DNA of 64,000 bases from Saccharibacillus sacchari DSM 19268 (lineage in GTDB: Bacteria > Bacillota > Bacilli > Paenibacillales > Paenibacillaceae): positions 5,823,531-5,887,530 of the forward strand of contig NZ_KK073875.1 in NCBI RefSeq assembly GCF_000585395.1, written 5' to 3'. Position 1 is the first letter of the stretch. Each line of letters begins with the position of its first letter. Below, piece after piece: positions 44,505 through 52,559 of this stretch. The position numbers and the translations under genes were made by a program. The notes beneath the pieces were generated by a model. That model saw nothing but the letters and a program-made list of their open reading frames with translations. It had not been told where the DNA came from and made no database searches.

Positions 44505-45152
44505 TTAATTAATCCGAATATTCACATCGCCCGCAGCATAAGCCATAACCACTCTGACTTTCTGCTCGCTATACGCATAGCCCGGCGAACGCCAGACAAA
44601 TTTATTCAACATCCCGCTATGGGGCTTTCCTTCAAAACTCACCTTGCCGTAACCCACGAAAATATCCAGCTCGACTCCGTATTCCTCCGGGAAAGTCAGG
44701 TCGGCATCGCAGATTACCCCTTGCAAATGGATCACGGTATCCGGTTCGGTCGGCAGCGCCAGCGAGAAATCGCAATTCACGTCGCCGAACAAATTCCACA
44801 GACTGAGCGGTTCCGGTACCCAGGGCTCGCGTTTCCGATTCAACTGCGAGACAAATTCCTGACGCCGTACATATTCGCGGCCTTTATGCAGTTCTCCGGA
44901 TCGTGCGTAAAAGACGCCGACCGAGATCAGAATGCCGCCGAGCACGAGAATGATATGGTCGAGCAGCAGCAATCCGGCTCCTACGGCGAGACACTTATAG
45001 CCGAATGACACCCGATTGGCTCTCATGGTATAAATCCCGTAACACAGCACGAGGAGAGCGACCATCGAGAGCGGGGTAACCCACTTGCCAAGCAACATGA
45101 TTGCGCCTACGCCGATCAATACGATCGCCCATGTTTTTTTCCGAGTTCCCAT
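44505..45152 (-). CDS. liaF: LiaF-like membrane protein
   Basis: This 215-residue protein has four hydrophobic helices in the first 90 residues. The C-terminal half is the LiaF/YvqF beta-rich domain (LWNLFGDVNCDFSLAL through VRVVMAYAAGDVNIRIN). In Bacillus, LiaF inhibits LiaS until envelope damage occurs. GGAGGAGGAG precedes the start. It lies between psp genes and liaSR, as expected of a lia locus. Its stop codon abuts a family B element. Confidence 0.9.
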   Translation of the reverse strand: MGTRKKTWAIVLIGVGAIMLLGKWVTPLSMVALLVLCYGIYTMRANRVSFGYKCLAVGAGLLLLDHIILVLGGILISVGVFYARSGELHKGREYVRRQEFVSQLNRKREPWVPEPLSLWNLFGDVNCDFSLALPTEPDTVIHLQGVICDADLTFPEEYGVELDIFVGYGKVSFEGKPHSGMLNKFVWRSPGYAYSEQKVRVVMAYAAGDVNIRIN

Positions 45153-45200
45153 GTCGCTCCTCCTCCTGCCGTGTTGTTATTCAAATCCGTTCCCGAGCGT

Positions 45201-45251
45201 AGCAAAAGCCATAACGGTACGCATTCGTACCGCATGGCTTCGCTTTTGCTT
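45201..45251 (-). other. Strong hairpin between pspA and liaF
   Basis: AGCAAAAG.CCAT.ACGGTACG and CGTACC.ATGG.CGCTTTTGCT form a long, slightly bulged stem without a T-run. In the mRNA it would sit in the 165-base pspA-liaF gap and could cause partial termination or protect the upstream message, so that pspA is made in excess over LiaFSR. Confidence 0.6.
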
Positions 45252-45317
45252 ATCATTCGCTCTATTCTATCACAACTCCGGCCGGCTGTGTGGCTATTCC
45301 GGCCGCCGTTGCCGTTC

Positions 45318-46040
45318 TTACTGCTCGTCGCCTTTTGTCAGGGAAGGAGCACTTTGGCCGCCGTTCAGCTTGTTCTTCAACGCGTTCAGCTGCTCGTCAA
45401 CCTGAAGCTGCTTTTGCGCATCGACCGGGCTGATATAAGCGGAGGTGCGGTTCAAGCCGCCACCGCCGTAAGGCGTGCGCAGAACATCGGCTTCAGCTTC
45501 CATCTGCATGATTTTCTCTTCCATCCGGCGGAAGCCCGACGAAGAACTGCCTTTGTCGATCGCGTAGACCGGATTAACCTGTGCCATTTGCTTTTTGGCT
45601 TTTGCCATTTGAGCGCGGGCAACCAGTTCGTTGCGCTTGTTGCGCATTTGGTAGAACTCGTCTTTCATCTCATGCAGCTGACGCATCAGATCGGAGACTT
45701 GAACTTCGGCTTGGCCGTGCAGGTCTTGGTACTCCGTGATTCTTTGATCGAAGTAAATCTTTTCTTCCAGCAGTTTGCGAGCCGCTTCTTCCTGGTTGTT
45801 CGTCAGCGCAGCCGTCGCTTGCGATTCGCGTTGATCGGACATGCGGAACGCTTCTTCCAGACGCTGCTTCATGCGGCGCTCGTTCGCCATTTGCTTCGCT
45901 ACCGTCACTTCGGCCTGGTGAATCTCCTCTTCCATGTCACGCAGGTATTGGTTGAGCATGACTACCGGATCTTCAACCTTATCCAACATTTCATTTACCG
46001 ATGCCTTCGTCATATCACGCAGTCTTTTGAATACTCCCAT
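45318..46040 (-). CDS. PspA/IM30 (LiaH-like) protein, copy 1
   Basis: This 240-residue peripheral membrane protein of the phage-shock family has an N-terminal amphipathic helix ([19 protein letters not shown]) and then long coiled coils. PspA/LiaH proteins assemble ESCRT-III-like oligomers and stabilise damaged membranes. The start follows AAAGGGGA and a TAA stop of pspC, two bases away. It is one of two PspA genes in the operon. Confidence 0.92.
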   Translation of the reverse strand: MGVFKRLRDMTKASVNEMLDKVEDPVVMLNQYLRDMEEEIHQAEVTVAKQMANERRMKQRLEEAFRMSDQRESQATAALTNNQEEAARKLLEEKIYFDQRITEYQDLHGQAEVQVSDLMRQLHEMKDEFYQMRNKRNELVARAQMAKAKKQMAQVNPVYAIDKGSSSSGFRRMEEKIMQMEAEADVLRTPYGGGGLNRTSAYISPVDAQKQLQVDEQLNALKNKLNGGQSAPSLTKGDEQ

Positions 46041-46041
46041 T

Positions 46042-46572
46042 TTATAAATCCCCTTTCTCATTCTCGTTTTCGTATTTGGAAAGCTTGCTTTTCAGTTCTT
46101 CCACTTCTTTTTTGAGTGCTTTCTTTTCGATGTCTTCCATCATGGCGTCGATCCCGGAATCCGGCATATCGCGCTTTTGCAGATTGGCGCGGGCCGGCTG
46201 CGGACGATTCGGAGGAAACGGACGTTCAAACTCCCGTTCCTGGCCCAGCGGTCTCGGCGAACGCGGGTCATGAGGTCCATTGAAGCGCGAACCGTGAGGC
46301 TCGCGGTCATAGGCGTTATCCGGACGATACGGATCGCGATAAGCATCGCGGCCGTACGCGTCGGGTCCGTACGGGTAGTACGGCGGCGTCGGTTCCTTCG
46401 GAATCACTAGCGAAGCGATAAAGTAAATCGGCAGCATCGCTCCGCTGGTCAGCGGGATGGCGACAAGGAACAGAATACGGAGCAGCGTGGGATTCACGCC
46501 GAATTCGTGCGCGATTCCGCCGCAGAGTCCGGTAAGCATTCGGTCCTGGGTCGAGCGGTACAATCTTTGCAT
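46042..46572 (-). CDS. PspC domain protein with coiled-coil tail
   Basis: This 176-residue protein has an N-terminal PspC domain ([20 protein letters not shown]), a membrane helix (about 33-57), a Tyr/Pro/Asp/Arg-rich linker ([15 protein letters not shown]) and a C-terminal coiled coil ([17 protein letters not shown]). The coiled coil probably contacts PspA. It lies between the two pspA genes with almost no spacers, so all are co-translated. Confidence 0.9.
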   Translation of the reverse strand: MQRLYRSTQDRMLTGLCGGIAHEFGVNPTLLRILFLVAIPLTSGAMLPIYFIASLVIPKEPTPPYYPYGPDAYGRDAYRDPYRPDNAYDREPHGSRFNGPHDPRSPRPLGQEREFERPFPPNRPQPARANLQKRDMPDSGIDAMMEDIEKKALKKEVEELKSKLSKYENENEKGDL

Positions 46573-46578
46573 CCTCGC

Positions 46579-47250
46579 TTACTCCTTTCCTTCGCCCCGT
46601 TTCAATTTTTCCTTAAGACGGGCCATTTCCTCTTCAAGCAGATTGCCGACTTCGCCGATCTGTCTCGAGGCCTCCTGACCCAGCTTCCGGATATCGCGCA
46701 GGCTGTAAGTTTCGTATTCGATCGAGGACATTTGGTCGTCCAGTCGATCGAACATTTTCGGTACGTCCGAGTTATAACCGCCGGTGCGACGATTCAAGCG
46801 CTGTTGCAAACGAAGCGTCTCCATCCGGGCGTAGTAGTATTGGCGTTTGTTGTAAACGGTCTGATATTCGTTTCTAAGTACATTGAGCTGCTCGCCCAGT
46901 TCTTTGAGCGTGTCTTGGCTTTGCTCCCACAGTTCCAGGTACTGACGTTCCTTTTCCTCGTAAAGCATCTTTTCCTGCAAGGCCAGCTTCGCGATCGATT
47001 CCTCGTCCGCCTTGAGCGCCAGCACCGCCTGTTCTTCGCGCTTCTCGCGCATGGATGTGGCATGGTCGACCTGTTGACGGAGCTGCTTGCTGTGGTGCGC
47101 GCATTGATCGTACAAGCGCTGTACCTCGCCGATCTCCTGCCGGGTCTCCACCAGGAACTGATCGATGATCCGTACCGGGTCTTGGCTTTCTTCAAGCTTA
47201 TCGTTAAGAGTGGCCAGCGTAATGTCTCTCATTCTTTTGAACATGCTCAT
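46579..47250 (-). CDS. PspA/IM30 protein, copy 2
   Basis: This 223-residue protein begins MSMFKRMRDITLATLNDKLE, the PspA amphipathic helix, and continues as coiled coil. It shares only scattered identity with copy 1 (for example DPV.(I/M).(D/N)Q), so it is an old paralogue. GGAGGGAG lies at a good distance before ATG 47250. The two PspA proteins may form mixed assemblies or act at different stresses. Confidence 0.9.
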   Translation of the reverse strand: MSMFKRMRDITLATLNDKLEESQDPVRIIDQFLVETRQEIGEVQRLYDQCAHHSKQLRQQVDHATSMREKREEQAVLALKADEESIAKLALQEKMLYEEKERQYLELWEQSQDTLKELGEQLNVLRNEYQTVYNKRQYYYARMETLRLQQRLNRRTGGYNSDVPKMFDRLDDQMSSIEYETYSLRDIRKLGQEASRQIGEVGNLLEEEMARLKEKLKRGEGKE

Positions 47251-47327
47251 TCGGCGTTTCTCCCTCCTCCGCATGGTTTGCGTTGATACAAGATGTTTCC
47301 GGGAACTTCCGATCCGGCTTTCGGAGG

Positions 47328-47642
47328 TTAGCCTCCGAAGCCGCGTCGGCTGTTCATGCGTTCATTGCGCTTGCTGACGATCCAGAAGATGCCTGCCGCG
47401 ATCAACGCGATCCCGAGCAGCGGGCCGATCAGCCACGACAACTTCGACAGCAACATCAATCCTCCGACGATCAACAGCGACCAGCCCAGAAATGTTTTGC
47501 CTGTTTTAACTCCGTAATAACCGAGCGCGAAGATCGCGGCTGCGAACAAGAGTCCCACAAAGCTTCCGAACTTTCCGAACAGAATCAGCGCTCCCAGTAC
47601 CAAAAGTACGATAGCCGGGATATTAAGTTTCATGCTTCTCAT
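47328..47642 (-). CDS. LiaI/LiaF-type transmembrane protein
   Basis: This 104-residue protein has four hydrophobic segments with Gly-rich turns (AIVLLVLGALILFGKFG, WSLLIVGGLMLLSKLSWL) and a short basic tail. It resembles the transmembrane half shared by LiaI and LiaF, without the LiaF beta domain. LiaI anchors LiaH to the membrane in Bacillus, so it may do so for the PspA proteins behind it. It is the first gene of the psp/lia operon; ATG 47642 has a spaced GGCGGTG site. Confidence 0.82.
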   Translation of the reverse strand: MRSMKLNIPAIVLLVLGALILFGKFGSFVGLLFAAAIFALGYYGVKTGKTFLGWSLLIVGGLMLLSKLSWLIGPLLGIALIAAGIFWIVSKRNERMNSRRGFGG

Positions 47643-48084
47643 TAACTTTTCACCGCCTTCCCTGAATCAATTTCCTTATGCCTTTATTCTAGAGGTTCCC
47701 GCCTTTTCGCAACACGGCCTGCAGGCGGTTTTTGAACCTAGACCTGAGGCGGGGAACCATCTGGACCACAGGACTTTGACCGCGTTCGATAGAAGATTTG
47801 CGTGCGAATCGAATCCTTCACCCTTTAAGAAGGGTTCGCACGCCCGACTCGAAAACCGTCTCCGGCCACGGTACTGGAGCGTATCGAATATGGGAACGGG
47901 GTAAAAGGCAGGGAAGCCTTCTACGCGAAGCGTCGTTGTATAGTCGGCGTACAGTCGATATATTAAGGAAGAGCTTTATTGCGTCCGAGCTTTTGAAAAG
48001 GTTACAAAGATGTTCGGTTCGAAAAAAGGGGTTTTCATGTTACTATTTATTGAACGTATACCGATGGAAATAACTGTATGAGTT
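47643..48084. other. Divergent promoter region between the psp/lia operon and mprF
   Basis: There is no gene. A pair of inverted arms GGTTCCCGCC (47693-47702) and GGCGGGGAACC (47750-47760) flanks the psp/lia start region and could be an operator. The stretch also holds a GTGCGAA.C / G.TTCGCAC dyad near 47799-47840. I could not place certain promoters. Confidence 0.45.
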
Positions 48085-48248
48085 TAGGTCATGTCTTAAA
48101 ACTCAACGCAGTGCATCTTTCACCGCCTTTTCGTGCTCTACTGCGTCACTGTTTCTCGACGTGCCCCGGCACGACTTCAAAAAAGTTCCTTGTTGAACAC
48201 GAAAATTCGGCAAAATCTGCTTCCTTCGGAGTTTTCAGACATGCCCTA
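48085..48248. mobile_element. Family A MITE-like element, copy 2 (about 164 bp)
   Basis: Imperfect terminal inverted repeats are TAGGTCATGTCTTAAAACTC and GAGTTTTCAGACATGCCCTA. The interior shares GTGCCCCGGCACG and AAGTTCCTTGTTGA with the reverse strand of copy 1 at 30151. It ends 27 bases before the mprF start and so forms most of the mprF 5' leader. The 66 extra in-frame codons upstream of mprF are element sequence, not protein. Confidence 0.82.
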
Positions 48249-48275
48249 ATTCCTTCTAAAATTGTAGGTGAATTC

Positions 48276-51107
48276 ATGAATCGTACGAAAGCTATATTGG
48301 AAAAGCTGCAAATTTTGCGATTGTTCGCATTCCTGTATCGGATGAAGATCGTTCGGCTGCTCATTCCGGTTGCCGTGATCGCCTTCGTCTATTTTCAAAG
48401 CGAAGGCGAACTCCGCAAGCTGAATTTCTCCCGGATCCTGTTCGATATTCGGTCCATGCCATCCTGGGACATTGTACAAATCTTGGCGCTGTCGCTGGTG
48501 GCGGTATCCGTCATGAGCACTTACGACTTCCTGATTTGTCGGCATTTTCGGCTGAACGTAACCAAGTGGGCGGCGTTCCGCTACGGTTGGATCTCCAATA
48601 CGTTCAATAACTTCCTGGGCTTTGCCGGCTTTACGGGTGCAGGCGTCCGCGCCTTGCTGTACCGCAATAGCGGCATTACGCTTGGGCAGATTACGCCGGC
48701 TATCGTGTTCTTGTCTCCGACGATGGTGACGGGACTTTCCGTGCTGGGATGGGCAGGCATTGTCGGGATCCTGCCGATCGGCTCCATGCTGACGGAGCAT
48801 CGCTGGTTGATCTATGCCGTATGGGGCATGGCTCTCTATCTGCCGATCTTCCTGGTGATGCAACGCTCCAAGCTGTTCGCCAAGTACTTCCATAAGGAAG
48901 GTCAAGGGACCCGCCTCCCCTGGACCATTATCAGCAGCTCGGTCATGGCTTCCATATTGGAATGGTTTTTCGCCGGTCTGACCTTTTGGTTAATCTGTTC
49001 GAAATTCCTGCACGGGATGCCGCTCGGTCAGGCGCTCGCCATCTATAGCGTAGCGGCCATCGCCGGCATCGTCAGCTTTGCGCCGGGCGGAATCGGAGCT
49101 TTCGACATCACGGCGCTGCTCGGATTGCAATTGGCCGGGGTTAAACCGGAGACTGCACTGGCAACCATCGTGCTGTTCCGCGTGTTTTACTTCATTATTC
49201 CGTGGTTGATGGCGCTGGTCATGACGGCCTTCGAACTTCTTCCGGGCCGCCGCAAAGCCATTCGAAAAGAAACGGCGGCCGGCGAGTCCGGATCGGATGC
49301 TGTGCCGGGCTCTCATTCCAAGGCAGATCCCGAAGACTTCGACCGTCAAAACGCGGGCGTGGCGGCTTACTGGCAGCGTTTCTGGAATTGGCCCGGACAG
49401 TTCGGATTCCTGAGCGATATGGGCATATGGGCACTCGGCAAGCTGGTGCTCGTCTGCGGTCTGATCCTGCTGTTGTCCGCGGCGACGCCCGGGCTGCTGG
49501 ATCGCGTACATTTCATGGCCCGGTTCTTGTCGACGCCGATCATGAAGCTGTCGCAGCAAATCTCGGTCGTGATCGGATTTATGCTGATTATCCTGTCGAG
49601 CGGCATCTCGCTCCGGCTGCGCCGCGCGCATCGGCTGACGTCGCTTCTGCTCGTCGCCGGCGCGATCTTCACCTTCTTCAAGGCTTTCGACTACGAAGAA
49701 GCGCTGGTCCTGTTGACGGTAGCGCTGTTGCTGTGGATCTCGCGCGCCCGATTCTATCGTTCCGGCGCTACGTTGTCTCGTAAAAGAATCTGGATCTGGT
49801 TCGGGTTTACTTTGGTGTTAGCCGGACTGTATTATCTGATCGGCACTTCGTCCCGTCCGCGCTTCCTGCATAATCTGCCTGCCGGATTCCGTCCGGAGTG
49901 GATCATGCAGCCGAGCGAATACGGCGCGATGGCCATCAGCGGAATCATTGGCGCCTGGATTTTGTTCTCGATTCTTGTGCTGCTTCGTCCGAAGCGCCAA
50001 GAAACGGATCTTCCTTGCGGAGATGAGTTGAAGCGTCTGGATGAATTTTTGCAAAAAGAAGAAGGCAATCTGCTCACCCATATGCTGTACCTTGGCGATA
50101 AACAGTTCTACTGGGCTCAAGACGGAAAAGTATTGATCCCTTACTCCCGTTCGCGAGACAAACTCGTCGTGCTCGGCGATCCGCTCGGGCCCAAAAAGCT
50201 GATCGGCGATGCGATTGAGGAGTTCCAGGCCTTTTCGGATCGATACGCCTTGGCCGTCGTATTCTATCAAGCTTCGCCGGACTATCTGTCGATCTACCAT
50301 GAGAAAGGCTACCGCTTCTTCAAGCTCGGCGAGGAAGCTTTGATCAATCTGGAAACTTTCACGTTCTCGGGCAAAAAGATGACGGCATTCCGCACGGCCA
50401 AGAATCGCTTCGAGCGGGACGGCTACGTCTTCTCGGTGGAGTCGTCTCCTTATGATTCCGCATTAATTGAAGAATTACGCGGAATCTCAGCAACTTGGTT
50501 AGGTGACCGCAAAGAAAAAGGGTTCTCGCTCGGTTGGTTCGACGAGTCTTACATCCAACGTTCGCCGCTTGCGCTGCTGCGCGATCCGGAAGGCCGAATC
50601 GTCGCCTTTGCAACGCTGGCACCGGCTTATGACGGAGAACGTACCATTTCCGTCGATCTGATGCGTCATTTGCCGGATACGCCGAACGGAACGATGGACT
50701 TGCTCTTCGCACGATTGATCGAATGGGCGCAGGAACAAGGCTATAAAACGTTCAATCTCGGGATGGCCCCGCTCTCCAGCGTAGGCAAAAGCCGCAGCTC
50801 GCTGCGCGAAGAGAAGCTGGCGAACCTGGTCTTCCGTTATGGAGGCCATTTCTACGGATTCGAAGGACTGCGCCGTTATAAGGAGAAGTTTTTCCCGGAA
50901 TGGCAGTCCCGCTACCTGGCTTATCCGGCCTCCGTCTCGCTTCCGGTTCTGCTCGTCGATCTGGTCGTGCTGGTATCCCGTAAACCGAAAAGCCGCGACC
51001 ACAACCTGGGCACTTTGGAAATTGGCGAATCGCTGCCCGTAGGCGGAAACAGCAACTTGCTCGAAAAAAAACCGGCGTCTTCCGTTGATCGCGAAGGTAC
51101 GGATTAA
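48276..51107 (+). CDS. mprF: Phosphatidylglycerol lysyltransferase/flippase MprF
   Basis: This protein of about 943 residues has an N-terminal flippase part with many membrane helices (including GGIGAFDITAL) and a C-terminal DUF2156 synthetase domain from about residue 590. MprF adds lysine (or another amino acid) from tRNA to phosphatidylglycerol and flips the product outward, lowering surface charge and giving resistance to cationic peptides and daptomycin. I start at ATG 48276 after AGGTG; the longer frame lies in a MITE. It diverges from the psp/lia stress operon, a fitting neighbour. Confidence 0.95.
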   Translation: MNRTKAILEKLQILRLFAFLYRMKIVRLLIPVAVIAFVYFQSEGELRKLNFSRILFDIRSMPSWDIVQILALSLVAVSVMSTYDFLICRHFRLNVTKWAAFRYGWISNTFNNFLGFAGFTGAGVRALLYRNSGITLGQITPAIVFLSPTMVTGLSVLGWAGIVGILPIGSMLTEHRWLIYAVWGMALYLPIFLVMQRSKLFAKYFHKEGQGTRLPWTIISSSVMASILEWFFAGLTFWLICSKFLHGMPLGQALAIYSVAAIAGIVSFAPGGIGAFDITALLGLQLAGVKPETALATIVLFRVFYFIIPWLMALVMTAFELLPGRRKAIRKETAAGESGSDAVPGSHSKADPEDFDRQNAGVAAYWQRFWNWPGQFGFLSDMGIWALGKLVLVCGLILLLSAATPGLLDRVHFMARFLSTPIMKLSQQISVVIGFMLIILSSGISLRLRRAHRLTSLLLVAGAIFTFFKAFDYEEALVLLTVALLLWISRARFYRSGATLSRKRIWIWFGFTLVLAGLYYLIGTSSRPRFLHNLPAGFRPEWIMQPSEYGAMAISGIIGAWILFSILVLLRPKRQETDLPCGDELKRLDEFLQKEEGNLLTHMLYLGDKQFYWAQDGKVLIPYSRSRDKLVVLGDPLGPKKLIGDAIEEFQAFSDRYALAVVFYQASPDYLSIYHEKGYRFFKLGEEALINLETFTFSGKKMTAFRTAKNRFERDGYVFSVESSPYDSALIEELRGISATWLGDRKEKGFSLGWFDESYIQRSPLALLRDPEGRIVAFATLAPAYDGERTISVDLMRHLPDTPNGTMDLLFARLIEWAQEQGYKTFNLGMAPLSSVGKSRSSLREEKLANLVFRYGGHFYGFEGLRRYKEKFFPEWQSRYLAYPASVSLPVLLVDLVVLVSRKPKSRDHNLGTLEIGESLPVGGNSNLLEKKPASSVDREGTD

Positions 51108-51154
51108 CCGAGTTTACGTGCTCCCCGGGAGCACAAATGAGCAGGATTGGATCA

Positions 51155-51193
51155 CAACGACTTCGAACCTATATAGGTCCGAAGTCGTTTTTT
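51155..51193 (+). terminator. Terminator of mprF
   Basis: AACGACTTCG / CGAAGTCGTT outer arms and an ACCTATATAGGT core, followed by TTTTTT. Confidence 0.9.
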
Positions 51194-51236
51194 CATGCAG
51201 ATTTGCAGAATGGAAACCGCGACATAGAGGATTAAG

Positions 51237-51282
51237 TAAAAACAGCACTTCACGGGATCATCCCTCGTAAAGTGCTGCTTTT
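51237..51282 (-). terminator. Terminator of the minus-strand dehydrogenase operon
   Basis: AAAAGCAGCACTT.ACG / CGT.AAGTGCTGTTTT stem, with TTTTTA on the minus strand and T-runs on the plus strand. It lies about 105 bases past the stop at 51388. Confidence 0.75.
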
Positions 51283-51318
51283 GGCCGCTCGATTCAATCG
51301 CTGATCCGCCTGTTTTTG

Positions 51319-51432
51319 TTAGGGCGTGTACGCAAACTCGGACGACGTGCATCTTTTGCCGCCTTTTCATCCTCCGTTTCGTTACTTTCATTCGAACGTA
51401 ATCCTCGGATTAAGAGTTGACAAGCTATTATT
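51319..51432. mobile_element. Hybrid family A/B element remnant
   Basis: The left side is the first 70 or so bases of family A (TAGGGCGTGTACGCAAACTC, CTTTTGCCGCCTTTTCATC). The right side is the end of family B (GGATTAAGAGTTGACAAGCT). Neither element is complete, so one half replaced the other by recombination or insertion and deletion. The B part encodes the last codons of the dehydrogenase gene at 51388. Confidence 0.65.
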
Positions 51433-52434
51433 CCCCTTATTGCGCGATGCCTCGTAAATGCCATGAACGAGACTCAGCGCACGGCTGCCTTCTTCGGCAT
51501 CAATCCAGAAGCGTCGTCTTTCCTGAATATGCCGGTAAAAGTCGCGGATCAAGAGTCCATGACTCACTCCCCAATACGACTTTGCACCGGTAGCCGTCTG
51601 CGAAGGCCGACATAATTCAGTCTCTTCGCCGTCTTGCAGCAAGAACACGCAATCGCGTCGTTGAAGCAGCGTCCCCTGTTCGAAGATCAATTCCAATTCG
51701 ACCGGGCTGTTCGTCAGATAGGCATTGGTTCCATAAAATAAAGCTCGCACGCCGCTCGAAAAATCGATACACGCATGAGCCGTATCTTCAACTTCGATAA
51801 CGTCACCCAGTACATCCGTCGTTACGCTGCCCGTAATGCGCTGCGCGTCTCCGCCCGCGAACCATTGCAGCAAATCCAGCGTGTGAATAGTCTGATTGAT
51901 AAGCAGTCCTCCGCCTTCCGTTTCCCAACGGCCGCGCCATTCACTTTGCGTATAATATTCAGGCGGTCTGGACCAGGTCACCATGCCTTTCAGACAGAGC
52001 AAGCGTCCCAATTGGCCCGATTGAATTTGTTCATGAATGAGTCTGGAACTTTCGTTGTATCGATTTTGAAAAACGACGCCCAACTGCGCGCTGCTTTTGG
52101 CCGCAGCGGCCCGAACCGATGCTGCCGCCTCCGGCGTATGCGCCACCGGTTTCTCGGTCAGCACATGCTTGCCCGCCGCCAATAACTCTTCGATCATCGG
52201 CGCATGCAGATGATGCGGCGTGCAGACATGAACGACCTCAATGTCCGCTCGCCGCAAAACGGCCCGGTAGTCGCTGCCGGCTTCACAGCCGTAAATTTCG
52301 GCTTCCCGGCGAGCCTTCGCCAAGTCGATGTCCACGACAAGACGCAACTCTGCTTCCTCCATCTTGTTCAGAACCTGAGCATGCTGAGCGAAGATCGTTC
52401 CGCAGCCGATAACGGCTGCCCCTATTTTCTTCAT
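51388..52434 (-). CDS. Gfo/Idh/MocA family dehydrogenase with element-encoded C-terminus
   Basis: This 348-residue protein has a Rossmann start (IGAAVIGCGTIFAQHA), the TEKPVAH motif near residue 97 and the C-terminal dehydrogenase domain (GGGLLINQTIHTLDLLQW). The last 14 or so residues, NNSLSTLNPRITFE, are encoded by the family B element end, so the original stop was replaced. ATG 52434 follows GGAAGGTG. It lies 125 bases after another dehydrogenase and is probably the last gene of that operon. Confidence 0.85.
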   Translation of the reverse strand: MKKIGAAVIGCGTIFAQHAQVLNKMEEAELRLVVDIDLAKARREAEIYGCEAGSDYRAVLRRADIEVVHVCTPHHLHAPMIEELLAAGKHVLTEKPVAHTPEAAASVRAAAAKSSAQLGVVFQNRYNESSRLIHEQIQSGQLGRLLCLKGMVTWSRPPEYYTQSEWRGRWETEGGGLLINQTIHTLDLLQWFAGGDAQRITGSVTTDVLGDVIEVEDTAHACIDFSSGVRALFYGTNAYLTNSPVELELIFEQGTLLQRRDCVFLLQDGEETELCRPSQTATGAKSYWGVSHGLLIRDFYRHIQERRRFWIDAEEGSRALSLVHGIYEASRNKGNNSLSTLNPRITFE

Positions 52435-52559
52435 AAGTCGCACCTTCCGTTTTGAACTTCCCGTTGCCGCATGCGCTGCACCGAATCGAATCGAACCGTT
52501 CGCGGTATCGACGCTACGCCCCGCTTCGGCCAACACACCGACCGGACCGATCGATTTCC

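Noticed and set aside
48078..48275. 66-codon N-terminal extension of MprF
   Set aside because: The extra sequence coincides with a family A element, and the internal ATG has its own AGGTG site and begins the typical MprF N-terminus.
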